Below, piece by piece: positions 36,701 through 48,277 of a stretch of 64,000 bases of DNA. The stretch is from NCBI GenBank assembly GCA_032164245.1, contig JAVMKO010000003.1, forward strand, positions 69,882,390 to 69,946,389, in the 5' to 3' direction. This DNA comes from Sternotherus odoratus (Eukaryota > Chordata > Testudines > Kinosternidae). Within the stretch, counting starts at the first letter, position 1. Each line of letters starts with the position of its first letter. The translations under genes were made by a program, and so were the position numbers. The notes under the pieces are model-generated. The model saw nothing but the letters and a program-made list of their open reading frames with translations, was not told the DNA's origin and searched no databases.

Positions 36701-37554
36701 AGCATGGAGTGCTTTTGCTATTTAAACCTTGCACCCACGCTCGAACATCTGGCCTTCTCAGAAGACTGCCCAATCAGCTTGGGAAGAAATTGTATGTTGT
36801 TTACAACACTAGCCCATATGATTAAAGGTATGGGGAGACAGTTAGCCATTGTTCACAGAAGACTTAAAAATCACTTGTTTAGAAAACTGATTCATTCAAA
36901 TCACTGAGCAGGATAAACAGCCCATGGGAAAAACTTTAGCTTATTATGAACTGAGCTATCAAATACACCACTACCATAACACGCAAGCTTTGAATACTCT
37001 GGATACCTTCCAAAATAGATGTCCCTATACATCTTTCACAGGATGGCTCTAAAAAGCTGTCTTTTTTTTTTTTTTTTAAATACAATTATTAATTGCCTTC
37101 ATTTTTTAAAATAAATGATTAAGAGCAGTACAGTATATATAATATGAAGATGCCCCATTCAGAGCTAATTTCCCTTCATTTCCTGAATGAACACTTGAGC
37201 TATATGTTTATGTCAGTGGTAGCAGCTCCATGGCTTGTTTGTTTCTATATATTTTCACTTAAAAGCAGGAATACCACAAATGTTTTCTTTGATTTCTTCT
37301 AAGTCTGTTTGCCTCTCTGTCATTTCATTTTTTAAATGACTGCTTTGCTCTTCTGATATACCTGGTTATAGACGTTTTTCACCCTCATGGGCAACTGCAA
37401 CTGAATTAATTATTGCAAAGGGCTGTAACTGAACAGCAATAATGTTCTTTGAGGTGTGTATTATACCAGATTTCCAGATGGTTGAGTTTTTTAATAAACT
37501 CAACTTCAACTCATATATCAGTTTTCTCAACTGTCCAGAAATCAGGTTTACAAG

Positions 37555-37590
<36 letters not shown>

Positions 37591-38163
37591 TTTTGCCTCT
37601 GGTATCACACCAATATACACCAAACAGCAGAAGGTGGAAAATAGTTGCACATATAGTAATTTTAATCCATTCCATTTTTAAATACCACAATAAATTTAAT
37701 TTTCACAATAAATTAAATAGCCATATTCAGTTTACAAAATAGAATTACTTAGTGTGAAACCAGTATTTACAAACAATATACACTATATACATGATGTTGA
37801 CACACAAGCATAGAAGAAATTTTTTTGATTTTTTTTTTTGGACACATGATTGACATGCTACAAGTGACACTATGGTCCATACAATAAAACAATAGTGCAA
37901 CCTCACCACAGGAACTTTGAACCAATGTTTGTACGAGATAGGATATTCTTTTCAAATAATAAGAAAATAGTATTATCCAGTTTCACTGTAACAATTCATC
38001 ATTGTATTTAAAGTGTCAGTATTCCTTTAGCAAGGTGCATACTAATATCGCCTGAATGTTATACTTTCCAATATAGTCTCACAGCTACGTACAATTCCAA
38101 GGTGAATTTGCATGTTCTAAACTAACATTCTGTCTGGGTCTATAAATCTGTCGCATAATAAAT
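30741..38163. other. Largely single-copy DNA downstream of HS3ST5; no gene seen
   Basis: AT-rich sequence with a possible tRNA-derived SINE remnant near 32655-32725 ('ggacttgaaccca' resembles an antisense B box), a T-run at 37061-37076 and a mixed CT/CA microsatellite. No exon with codon-like constraint was recognised. The rightmost few hundred bases may be HS3ST5 3' UTR. Confidence 0.5.
37556..37592. repeat. Compound (CT)n(CA)n microsatellite
   Basis: A run of CT units passes directly into CA units. Short frames across it are artefacts. Confidence 0.95.
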
Positions 38164-38241
38164 TTTATTGAGCAAGAGGAACACTGACCCTTTTGCACAG
38201 TATCTGAAGTTATTCCCCTAAATATGACCTTGTCCTTTATT
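38164..38241 (-). promoter_or_regulatory. Candidate HS3ST5 poly(A) signals
   Basis: Two AATAAA hexamers occur on the minus strand, at 38241-38236 and 38169-38164, about 230 and 300 bases after the stop codon. Either could end a short 3' UTR. Further hexamer-like sites lie farther left, so a longer 3' UTR is possible. Confidence 0.35.
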
Positions 38242-38469
38242 TGTATAGCTTAAAATGATGCAACTATGTAGAGAGTAAAGTGATGTTAGTTACTACTCAG
38301 TAGAAAAATTGATCGCACCTTATATTTGGTCACACACTATATATGTACAAGTATGCATGAAAAAAAGTTAGTTTGATAGTTGTGTCTATGAAAAGTGCAT
38401 ATTTTTACTCTAGAAGAGACATTGCTGCTTGTCTCCAGGTGCAACACATAGTGTTGTATGAAATTTAGT

Positions 38470-39400
38470 TTAGGGCCAGTTAAATGTCCTCCCAGTGATC
38501 TGGTAAAATTTTTGATTAAAAGGGTGAAAGAACTTGCGCAATTTGGTAATGACAGAGGAATCCACCTCTGGATGAATGCGTCCCTTGCTACCCGCCAGGC
38601 ACTTGTTAAAGACAATGTTAAATCGCAAGCAGTAAAATCCTCTGGTGGCATTGAAGTATAAATTGTACTGACTTATCCTTGGAGGAAGATTTAGGAACTT
38701 CTCCACCAGCTGGAGTTCTGGCAGTGGTTCTGTAATGAGCCGATCTCCATCTACAATATGAAACTGCTCGATTGGAAAGTATTTTAACCATCTCTCCAGA
38801 TGTTTTGTGTAGATGCTGGTTCTCACTGCCTTATACTTAGTGTTCACTTCGCAGGTATTAGGATCAATAGCCAGTTTCTCGAATTTGTAGTAGGTTTTAT
38901 TCTTTCTTTCCTTCCCCTCCAGCACCTGAGTGTAATCAGAAATAGCTCTTGTTGTGGGTTCCCTGACAATGATCAGTAATTTGATGGATGAGTTCATTTT
39001 ATAAATCCTTTCAGGTACCTCCTCTGTGATAAAATATGCAGGGCTTTTCTCAATTGTTATTTGATGAGGGTAAGAAAAAGGCATTTTTTTCCTGTACCAT
39101 TCAATCCCCTTGGCATAGTTCTCGTCGTTATCAAAGAAGTGAATTTCTTGAGAAGCTTTGACCACTGCAGGATGGAGGTTCAGCATCTCAAGCAGTGCAC
39201 GGGTGCCTCCTTTCCGCACCCCAATTATAATGGCCTTAGGGAGTTGCTGAACCAAATTGTGAAGCCGGATTTGCTCTTTAGTGGCATTGCCCTTACGGAA
39301 CTCATGTAGCAGCCCACGCTTGAACTGCAGAGCTCGGAGAGGGATCTCCTCTTGGCCATGGGGTCGAAATCGACCATCAATGGGACATATGGGCTGCAGC
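38470..39400 (-). CDS. HS3ST5: HS3ST5 coding exon B (stem and sulfotransferase domain)
   Basis: Last coding exon; the stop TAA is at 38472-38470. The enzyme transfers sulfate from PAPS to the 3-OH of glucosamine in heparan sulfate, in the Golgi lumen. The acceptor reads TTAATTTCAG then GCTGCAG (exon from 39400). Joined to exon A the protein has 345 residues, close to the roughly 346 of mammals. After a stem (about residues 37-88) come the PAPS 5'-phosphosulfate loop GVRKGGTR (96-103), the catalytic-base motif QEIHFFD with Glu121, the 3'-phosphate region REPTTRAISDY (182-192), a Cys pair at 293 and 303 that matches the conserved disulfide, and KGRIHP (308-313). Possible N-glycosylation sites are N74, N172, N203 and N286. 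The C-terminus is GRTFNWP. No frameshift or missing key residue is seen, so the gene looks intact. HS3ST5 is preferred over paralogues because the domain is nearly identical to HS3ST5 as I recall it; this was not checked by alignment. Confidence 0.96.
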
Positions 39401-39934
39401 CTGAAATTAACAAAAAAGATGAGATTTTGTCCTGTTGTAAACCATACCGAACATATTTTACAAATTTGATTTTAAGCCACCCTTTATTAACCGGGGCAGA
39501 CAATCTGGGGCATTTTTAATATTCTTCCAAATTCCTATTCATCAAGCTCTTAATTGATAACTGCATGTTCACAGCACAAGAAAAACAAGTGGCCTGGGCC
39601 AAATTAGTACCTGCTTTACCACTAGATAATTGACAGATCTGGGAAATGTGCTTCTGGCAGAAAATCCTGAAACAAACAAGCTGATTCCAGAATCCTGACG
39701 TGTAGTACTATTTTAGGAAATAATATCTTGTCATTGAAGGTATTCATACTTTCAAAATGCTATTAACCTAAGATATAGAATAATGAGACAATTGTCAGGA
39801 TTCCATGCCACAGAATCCACTATAATCCCTGAAAACACTAATGCTCAAGTTTGCACATACATTTTATATAGATCTATACATGAGTGTTACACAACTCAGC
39901 CCTCCCATATTAAAAGAGCCTTATTAAGGTTGCA

Positions 39935-40000
39935 AAGTCAAGAGACCTCAAGAGGTCATCTAGTCCATCCTCCCTCATGCTGCCTGGATGCCAGTAGGTG
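39935..40000 (-). repeat. Short CR1 3' fragment
   Basis: 'gagacctcaagaggtcatct' then 'agtccatcctcc' matches the antisense CR1 3' UTR. It lies in the HS3ST5 intron. Confidence 0.6.
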
Positions 40001-40516
40001 TGTATAGGGGGTGTCTCTGAGTGCACATGAAGGACAGGCTCCCTGATTTAAGGTCTGATGCCTGGCTCCACCATTGCCTGGAGCACCTGGGAGCAGCCAT
40101 TACAGGGAAAATCCAGTTCTCCCTGTAGCCTCGGCTGGAGCATGCTCAATTCCTCTGCAGGGATGGTTCATGCACAGTCTGGTCTGCACAAGCTTGAGCT
40201 TGCTCAATGAGGGTGGACTCATCAGAGCTTTTAGCTGTTCCTAAGCATTGCAAACTGCAAACCGTGACTTTTCAAAAGCGTATAACCTGGACACATTTGG
40301 GCAGTTTTTCATATGGACATCGAAAGGCACATCCTTGACACAAAGGCCTTTGCCCCTGCCAAATTTCAAGTCCTTCCTCCAGAATAAGGGGTCACTATAA
40401 ATCCTCAAAGAACAGGTTGCCAGAATGTTTTAATATGGGAAAAATAATATATTTTCCCCTCACTACACTCTCATAAATGGCTAAATTGTTTTGACTAAAA
40501 GTTTCCAAAAATATTC

Positions 40517-41080
40517 ACAGAGTCATAGATTTTAAGGTCAGAAGGGACCACTAGATCATCTAGTCTGACCTCCTGTATATCATAGGAAACCTGCCCCACC
40601 CAGCACCCACATGCTAAACAGCAGAAAGGAGACCAAAGTAAATGAGATCCACTGAAGACAAGACTATTATGTGCCACAGACAGAGAATGTTCCTGGCCCC
40701 TGCAATGCCAGGGAAACGATTAAATGAAATATACCTAGATAATCCTGGCAAGTGACCCGCACCCACTAACTGCACAGGAAGCTGAAAAGCTTCCAGAAGT
40801 GCAAGACCTGGCACTTTGTACTATTTAATTTCATCCCATTTCTGTCACTCTGGTCTTCATCCAGATCTCCTTATACAATATTTTGATGCCTCCCAACTTA
40901 GTATCATCAGCAAATTTAATTACCACACCTTCTTTGTATTCCAAAGTCATCAATAAAAATATTGAATAAGATTCATCCCAAGACTGATCCTTGAGGAACT
41001 CTGCTAGCAACCCCTCTTCAGTTTGATAATTTACCTTTCAGCACAACACGTTGCCATATCCATTTTAAGCAATTCCTGAG
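40517..41080 (-). mobile_element. CR1 fragment in the HS3ST5 intron
   Basis: Antisense CR1 3' terminus ('agagtcatagattttaagg', 'gaagggaccactagatcat'), then deeper CR1 text ('tagtatcatcagcaaat', 'tcatcaataaaaatattg') with an internal gap. Same orientation as the gene. Confidence 0.85.
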
Positions 41081-41235
41081 GCAGACACCTGGAATGGGAA
41101 GTTTCAGCTCAGATGGTTAAAGTCTGGGAAAGTAATAAGTAACTGAAAACGGGGTCTTATAATGGGAAGTCTCAGGCATCCTTTATAATACATAATACCA
41201 CCAGACCTGCCTATAATATTAAGCCCTTAATTCCT

Positions 41236-41311
41236 GATCCTCAGAGGTATTTAGGTGCCCAATTCCCACTGACTTCAGTGTGAGTTAAGTGACTAAATAT
41301 CTTTGAGGATC
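41236..41311. repeat. 76-bp imperfect palindrome
   Basis: GATCCTCAGAGGTATTTAGG on the left mirrors CTAAATATCTTTGAGGATC on the right around 'cactgacttcagtgtgag'. Probably a tiny MITE-like repeat. Confidence 0.85.
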
Positions 41312-41452
41312 TGGGCACTACTGACTGACACTCCAATCACAAGCCTACTGAAGTCAATGGGAGTGCTTCTACTGCTGACTTTAAAGGGCTTTAGATTGGG
41401 CCTTAACACAGCTGTAGAAAGGCTCTTTCAGTTGGTCCATCTATGTCTTTCT

Positions 41453-41738
41453 GGGCTCGTCTTCACTACCAGGGTAAATCGACCTAAGTTACACTACTCC
41501 AGCTATGTGAATAACGTAGATGGAGTCTACATAGGTTAGGTCGACTTACCCCAGTGTCTTCACTGTGCTGTGTCAATGGGAGATGCTCTCTGGTAGAGTT
41601 ACCTTACTCTTCTCGGAGAGGTGGCATACCAGGGTTGACCGGAGGGCACTCTGTCATTGATTTAGTGGGTCTTCACTAGACCTGCTAAATGGACTGCAGT
41701 AATTTCAGGAGCAATGCTCCCCTCTGTAGTGAAGATAA
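41453..41738. mobile_element. Harbinger-type MITE in the HS3ST5 intron
   Basis: The ends GGGCTCGTCTTCACTACC and, inverted, ACTTATCTTCACTACAG share the GTCTTCACTAC motif with 19141-20246. 'ggtaaatcgacctaagtt' and 'ggtcgacttaccc' form an inner stem. Confidence 0.75.
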
Positions 41739-41782
41739 GTTTGTGTTTTGTTTTTGTGTGGTTCCCCCCCCCCCCTCGCGTT

Positions 41783-41880
41783 GTTGTAGCTGTGTTGGTC
41801 CCAGGATATTAGAGAGACAAGGAGGGTGAGGTAATATTTTGTATTTAAATTGTATTGAATAAAAGATATTCTTTCACCCA
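41783..41880 (-). repeat. Dispersed retroposon fragment, second subtype
   Basis: The plus strand reads 'gtagctgtgttggtcccag', 'gatattagagagacaagg' and 'gggtgaggtaatatttt'. In the minus sense it ends CTGGGACCAACACAGCTAC, the same terminal motif as 47661-47720. Confidence 0.7.
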
Positions 41881-41989
41881 TCTTATTTCTCGAGTAAAAC
41901 AGAGGTGTTTTAATGGCAGTGTGGGTTTTTTTCCCCATTGCTTAACAAAAGATGAAGATAAACCTTACTGTCATTAGCAATATTATATA

Positions 41990-42250
41990 TAGAAACTGTG
42001 GAATTCACTGCTGCAGGAGTCAATGAGTTAAATATTGTGGCTGGACGATGACCGTCAATAATATTTGTAGTTATGCAAGCTTAGATAATGATATAAGTTA
42101 CATTTCATGCCTCAGGGCATAAGATAAACTCCTGAAGGAATCCAGAAGTAAGTTTTGCCCCACCTACAGAATCACATAATTGGCTGTCTATAGTTTTAAC
42201 CTCCTCTGAATCATCAAACATTGGTCACTGCTGGAGGCAAGATACCAGTT
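41990..42250 (+). repeat. CR1 fragment, sense
   Basis: 'ctgtggaattcactgctgca' and, at the end, 'cattggtcactgctggagg' then 'caagatacca' match CR1 3' text. Opposite in strand to the gene. Confidence 0.7.
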
Positions 42251-43373
42251 ATGGGGTCTGATCCTGTGAGGCACTGATAGTACTGAATGCCTTCCTCAAT
42301 AGTGGGACTGAAGTGAATAGAAGAGGAAGGGATCTAATCACCGTGGAAGGCATCAACACCACATAGGGATGGGGTCTAGGTAGGTCAGTAGTCTGATTTG
42401 ATATGGCGGGTCCCATGTCATTCCTATGCAGTTTTACATGCTCTAGCTATTTTGAACAGAAGCATGCCACAGTTTTGCACTTTGGCCATATTTTCCAAGG
42501 GTAAGGGATGAGCAGGGTTATTGACACAGATCTGTGCGCACAACCCTAATCTGTTCAGACCAAGGCCTCACCCACAGGGAGTCCCAAACTCTGTTTTCAG
42601 TGATGCTTCCAAAGCGGACATCTATCAAAGCAATCCCAGGTGGTTCTAAGTTTTCAACCACATTATCAGCTGTTAGAGATAGGACTGTTACATCCCAAAT
42701 AGTTTCTCAAGAGTGTGCCTGGTCAAGAGTGCCAAATACTCTCTCAATTCCACTCTGTGGATTTTCTCCTGCTCTCAAGGAACCTCCCTGTCTGGTGCAT
42801 TCAGCTCCAGAACATCCTGGCTAATTAACATAGTTAAAATTCTCAAACCCTGCAGCAATCTTTCAAGTGCAATAGGATTCAAAACTTGATAAGCTACTCT
42901 GCAGGCGCATGCATAATTTTAACTACCACTGTTGCACATTAATTGCTTTTCCGTAAATTTAGAAAAGAAGATACATAAATACATCATAACTGTTTTGCTG
43001 AGAGTAGAGGTCAACGCACAGATGCACACAGACAAAAATGAGCTACTGTAATGACATTTGTACTGTATGCTGCTTCATTCCTCCTCGAAAACGAGCACCA
43101 ATGCACGCAGAATACAAATAGACACATAGAAATACTTCGACTTGGACAAGCAGCACCTCTCTCCCTTCTCCCACTCCCTCTCCACAAGGTGGAGGAAAAA
43201 ATCATGAAAGTCAATATTAAGGTGGATAGTTTTTCTATACATCAGTAGGAAAAAAAACCTGGAGATCTATACATTTTAAGCAAAAGAGGAGAAAACCCCC
43301 CAGTTATAATTAATAAATCTAAATCCATTTGTAATTTAAACTGTGACTTATGCCTGGTGGTTTAATTACTTAC

Positions 43374-43480
43374 CTATCCAAGCTCCCAACTCTGGCAACT
43401 AGATATAGAAGACTTCCAATAGCAAGGCTGCCTAGCACAAAGAGCTTCTGTCTCAGCAACGCCTGCTGTTTGAATAGCAT
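43374..43480 (-). CDS. HS3ST5: HS3ST5 coding exon A (N-terminus and membrane anchor)
   Basis: First coding exon of heparan sulfate glucosamine 3-O-sulfotransferase 5. On the minus strand the ATG is at 43480-43478, and the exon encodes 35 codons plus two bases of codon 36. It starts MLFKQQALLRQKLF and continues into a hydrophobic stretch at about residues 14-29 (VLGSLAIGSLLYLVA), the signal anchor of a type II Golgi membrane protein with a short cytosolic tail. The donor reads GATAG then GTAAGTAA (intron from 43373). The split codon AG+G restores Arg36 when joined to exon B. The start is chosen because its sequence and length agree with what I recall of vertebrate HS3ST5. A six-frame scan misses this exon because it is short. 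Seen: ATG, frame, donor and hydrophobic segment. Known: family topology. The upstream promoter and any non-coding exons were not found. Confidence 0.93.
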
Positions 43481-43512
43481 GGCCCTCCATCAATCTTCAG
43501 GACTTCTTCAGT
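43481..43512 (-). other. Candidate 5' UTR part of the HS3ST5 first coding exon
   Basis: Directly upstream of the ATG, reading on the minus strand, a possible splice acceptor GTCCCTGCAG|ACTG places an exon boundary at 43512. That would leave 32 bases of 5' UTR in this exon. The pyrimidine tract is only moderate. This is inference; an RNA-seq junction would settle it. Confidence 0.35.
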
Positions 43513-43778
43513 CTGCAGGGACCAGAACACATAAACCACTCATCAGCAAGTGGCAATACACTGGCTAATGTTTAACAACAGGCAGGCAATCAATTCTTAC
43601 AAGTGATTAAGCCTCACTTGCAAAAATCTTTTCAAGCAACATTGGTATTAGATAAAACTTGTTTATTTTGCTCTTTTTCTGCCACTCATAATAAAGTCAA
43701 ACAACGTATCTAGGAAATGGAACGTATTATTTAAGAGCCAGTTTAACTATGTCCACCATTATTAGGATAGGCCATGTC

Positions 43779-43963
43779 CAGTGGCTAGAACCTGGGGACT
43801 GGGAGTCAGGAAAGCAAGTCACTTCATCTCCCTCTGTATCTTGTTTCCCTTCCCACTCTTCGCCTGTCTCATCTGTTTAACTGGTAAACCCTTGGGGGGC
43901 ACAGGCTGTCTCTCATTAAGTGTTTGTACACAGCCTACTACAACAGGCACCTGATCCCAATTG
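43779..43963 (+). repeat. CORE-SINE/MIR-like element
   Basis: 'cagtggctagaacctgggg', 'actgggagtcagg', 'caagtcacttcatctccct' and 'tgtttgtacacagcctac' follow the order of reptile CORE-SINEs. It lies just upstream of the first coding exon. Confidence 0.75.
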
Positions 43964-43974
43964 AAATGTCTACT

Positions 43975-44262
43975 GGAACCTCTGCACAGCTTGTGGCAGC
44001 CAGCCTCCCAACCTGGGCTGACAGAGTTGGGGCAGCAAGGTTTGCACCACCGCTCTTCAAATAGACAGCGCTTTGAGGTTTTGGTTCAGGCTAGAGCTCA
44101 GGCTCTGAAGGCTCGGGAAGGGGGTGGGCTTCACGTACCAGCCTGCAGCCCAAGCAGGATGTTCAAAGTGCTGCCTACACAGCTATACGTAGTGTGCTGG
44201 AGCAAGCCCTGAGACTGCCAGCAAGTTCGCTGATGAGGGCTGTGTAGACATACATACCTTAA
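43975..44262. mobile_element. Diverged MITE
   Basis: The right end GTGTAGACATACATACCTTA is a MITE-type terminus, and internal 'gctagagctcaggctctga' is partly self-complementary. It resembles 51890-52080. The left end is uncertain. Confidence 0.55.
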
Positions 44263-44394
44263 GGTGCTTCTATAATGCTAATAAATAATGTCTGGTAAAG
44301 ATATAAGAGCAGAGCATGGCTCCAAACCTTTATTTAGTACTGTAGTACTGAATTCTTTCTTATTACTCTGACAGTAGCCCCACAGTTATAGTCC

Positions 44395-44630
44395 CAAGAT
44401 CATGGCTGCATAGTGCTAGGCAAGGCACAAACACAGAGCAAGTCCCAGCCCTGAAGAGTTTACAAAGGAAGTATTATTGTTCTCATAGGGGGAAAAAAGA
44501 GATGGGGAACAACACTACTGAGAGATTCACTGATTTGCCCAAGGTCACAGAAGAAATCTATAGCACAGCTGGGAATTGAACTGAAGTTTGAGTTGCTGCC
44601 TAGTGTCGTAACCACAAAACCATCTTTCTT
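44395..44630 (-). repeat. MIR/CORE-SINE remnant, antisense
   Basis: 'tagtgctaggcaaggcaca', 'tttgcccaaggtcacagaag' and 'agctgggaattgaactg' match the MIR core and 3' part in reverse. Confidence 0.75.
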
Positions 44631-47600
44631 CTTTCCTCTTCTTTTGTTTTAATTAAAATTTCCCTTAGCCTTTCAAAGTTAAACACAAAAATGCTCCCAA
44701 AATAAAGAATTTTAGATTTTAAGCAGTGCAGACAATCCATAATTGGAGCGTAATATGTGAACAATTTAAAAGTGAGGAAAAAGCGTACAGATATTACTCT
44801 GTGTAGATACATTATTACTCATTACTACTTTAATTAAATTTCTTTAATTAAGAAATAGGGAAGGGGCAAGAAATGATGATGATAATGAGAGCAAATTTTC
44901 ACAGGTTTACAGTCTTAAATCCTGCACTGCTGCTTTCTGTAGATAAAAGAAAGGTTTCAGTTTTACAGTAATTGGTTCTGAATTTCAGCTCTCAAGAAAC
45001 ATACACAATCCTCTCCATAAGAGAATAAAACACAATCCAAATGTTCTCCCTTGTCTAGCTGCTTGGATCCCAATGGATTAGTCATGTTAAGTCATATCTG
45101 CAGGCCTTTCCATGATTATGGAGATCTGCAGGACACAGGGAAATTAAATTACAGATAACTTGGCTCCTGAAGATAAATCCATAGGGTCTCATTCTCTCAG
45201 TAATCATATTGTCCCTAATTATATATATTATATATAGGTTCATTGGGATTTACAATTTCTTTAAAACATTTTTATCAGTTTTGTGTGTGTGTGTGCGCAA
45301 GAGATAAAGAATTATAGAGAAATATGTTGCATCCATTACCAACCAGGGTGAAATACAATGGCAGCTTACATATTTACATTTCACATACACTCCCCATTCC
45401 ACCACTTATGAATTACTCATAACGTTTGTAAACAGATTCATTTGGGGTGAATTTTCTGTGCTTTGCTTCAGCTCAGAAGTGATTTATTTTTAAAGTTTCA
45501 TGAAAATTTGTCCAGCCAGTTTTGAGTTTTACATGTATTAAAACAAAAATCCCACTTTCTCCATATATTTCTATCAGAAATGTGGTGCCTGCCTCTCTCA
45601 TACTTGATTTGTTTTTTGCAGATCTTCTTGAGACCAAAGGAACCAGCCAAATTTGAAGGAAATTGGTTCAGTAGTTTTGAAGGTACAAGAGCTGACCTTT
45701 TTTGCGCACATGAGTAACAGTTTCATCCTTTATGTTTCTTTGCTCAATCAGCAACTTAGAAACTTGCGGGGGAAGGAGAGAACACAAGCATAACAGTCTT
45801 TGTTACTGGTTTTTCTGCTCAGTGCACAGTAGCTTTGAATGTTGGGAGCACTGTGAAACAATCAGCCATAATATACATTTTCGAGAATGTTGAAGGACAA
45901 ATTAATTCCTGCTGTAACTCCCTTGAGATGAGTAGAGTTGTAGCAGAGATCATTTGCCCCTTAAAGCCCTAAAATCCTCCTAGCAATGCCTGAAAATGCT
46001 AACTCACATGACACCATCACAACTCCAATTTATTTTTAAGAATAATTTCAAAGTTATTACCTTCCTGTGAATGGTGCATTGCTGTCTAATCTCTGTCTGC
46101 CTTTCCGCTCACAAATTCCTTCAAACAGGAAACATATCTTTATTTATTTTATTTTTTTAACAGTGTGAAGACCATTGTTGGTATGGAAAAAAGAATGAAT
46201 AACTAATTTATAAACCTTGTCTTGTAAGTACATCAGGAAGCCCTGGATAGTGGTGGTAATGAAAGCACTTATAGCCCCGAAACCTCATGAAGCTCAGAAG
46301 CCCGGACCTGGTAGCCCAGGTAGTCTTGAGTTCTATTCCCCCTCTGCTGGTGACTAGTTCAGCAGTATGTTAGAACTCTCTGGGCCTGATTCAAAGCCTA
46401 CTGAAGCTGATTTGAATGCAACGAGTTTTGGATTAGGCTTCTAAAACTCTCTCCATAAAATGTACCTAAAAAAAGTACTGGGAGGTAGTTAAATATCACC
46501 ACCATGATTTATACAATGGAACAAGGTTTAGAGAAGTAATTACTTGACATCTTGGAATGTCTTCCAAGACAGCTGCATCTTGGAATAATTAGTTTTAAAG
46601 CACATACAAGTTACTTGTTTGTAGCCCTATACAACAGAGGAATGGGTTCAAGAATTAAGTTACAGTTAAACCACTACATAATACCAACCAAAAGGTAAAA
46701 AATCCTTCAGACAGGGCTGTTGCATAAATCTAACATAGCAGCACTTCACTTTTAAAAGTTAAGAAATTAAAATCCTCACATTCCATGGAAGCTGCATAGT
46801 CTCTAAAAGTATGAACACCGTCTATTAAAAAGAAGATATGGCAAAGTGGAAAGACACAAGAGGCTATCGGAACCAAACAAGTATCTTTCAGAATTTCTTA
46901 TTGGCAGTCACAGAAAGAAGCATAAATTATATTTTAATTGTCACAAATTAACAAGGCTCAGAAGGATCTTGAAGTGTAATCAACAGAGGTCATAAAAAAC
47001 CCAAAACTAACAATAAGTGGGTTAAATATATCAGAAACAGGAAACCTGCAAGAAAAGTGGTGGTTTCCCCAGGAAAAAAAAGGAACAAATAAGAACTTTG
47101 TGGAGAAGTCAAACGATTTTTATACATCAGTCTTTATTACAGAGAATGTTGGGGAAATACCTTTATAATCAAAGCCCTCCCTGTCCATCTCAAGGAGCAC
47201 TCTCCCTCCGGGACCATGACATCCCACACCGAGAGAATGAAACTGTTTAAAACTAGGGAAGACGCATGAATGTAGCAGACAGAATTGTCCTGTCAACTGG
47301 ACCATGAGTGGGTAACCTCCTATCACAAGAGAGAACCCCAGCAGTTTCAAAACTAAATGCAAATCCCATTTCTGCAGATTAGCCTTCCTCATTCATGTTG
47401 AGGAAATTAAAATTCAGTCTTACCTATCAGGAATAGAAGAGAGATTTTGTGTTTAGTAGTATTTAAAATCTTGTGATGGCTTGGATACTATGAGCAGCAT
47501 TGTTCATGATGAAAGTATATTTTTTTCATTATATGGAGAACTATTACTATTATTGTTAAAGAGGATTTCTTTGTATCAAATTTATAAAATTAGCTAAGAG

Positions 47601-47651
47601 AGTTTTTGCACACCAGCAGGGGTCATCCATTGACCAATAAATATCTGCCTC
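44631..47651. other. No gene seen
   Basis: AT-rich DNA with a short GT tract near 45281 and a T/A-rich patch near 46140. A weak CORE-SINE-like patch lies around 46300-46400. Confidence 0.5.
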
Positions 47652-47660
47652 CATATATTA

Positions 47661-47720
47661 CAGAGATAAAGTGGGTGAGGTAATATCTTGGGACCAACAC
47701 GGCTATAACAACACTGCACT
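47661..47720 (-). mobile_element. 60-bp rearranged retroposon with 9-bp TSD
   Basis: CATATATTA flanks it at 47652-47660 and 47721-47729. 'gtgggtgaggtaatatctt' is fused to 'gggaccaacacggctataac', which lie in opposite orientation in the standard repeat (compare 41783-41880). This is another copy with an inverted part. Because it is inverted, the strand assignment is nominal. Confidence 0.8.
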
Positions 47721-48277
47721 CATATATTAGAAACAGATCTTTGAATCTAAAATGTTTAAAATGTGGTTAGTATGAAATGGAACAAAGTTCTTAATACCTT
47801 TCTCTATCTCCTTCCACTTTCTGTGTTCTTTTAATTATAAAGACACACAGCTCCACTCGTTGTTCACTGTGAGTAAAATTCATACACCTCAAGTAGAGTG
47901 GTTTTGTGGGAGGAACCACACAGTGGCCAGAAAGGGAAAGAATCCACTCCCGCTATCTGTGTGCATGGTGTGGAATGATTGGAATAGTGGCTGCAACCCC
48001 TCCGATCTGAGGGTCTGTGGTCCCTGTATGCACATAATGGCAGACACACTAGCTATGACCTGTCCCTCCTTTGACCTACTCTAAACACTCACTTTGTGAT
48101 GAGTGGCTGGTAAGCAGACCTAGCATGGAATCAAGCTGAGTAGCTAGTGTAGCATTCTCCTTGCACCCATTCCACAGGTGCCCAGGTCTGAGCAATTAAA
48201 CTACAGCAACATTACTGAAGCTGGTGAATTACTACATATATGATGAGCAGTAACAGTATTTTCCAAAGAGCAGTTGA

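Larger units (their letters stand above)
39401..43373 (-). other. HS3ST5 intron between the two coding exons
   Basis: A GT-AG intron of 3,973 bp in phase 2. The donor context is TAG|GTAAGTAA and the acceptor is TTAATTTCAG|G. It contains a long CR1 fragment, another short CR1 piece, a palindromic repeat, a MITE and other reptile repeats, annotated separately. No further exon is needed to join the two coding parts. Confidence 0.9.
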
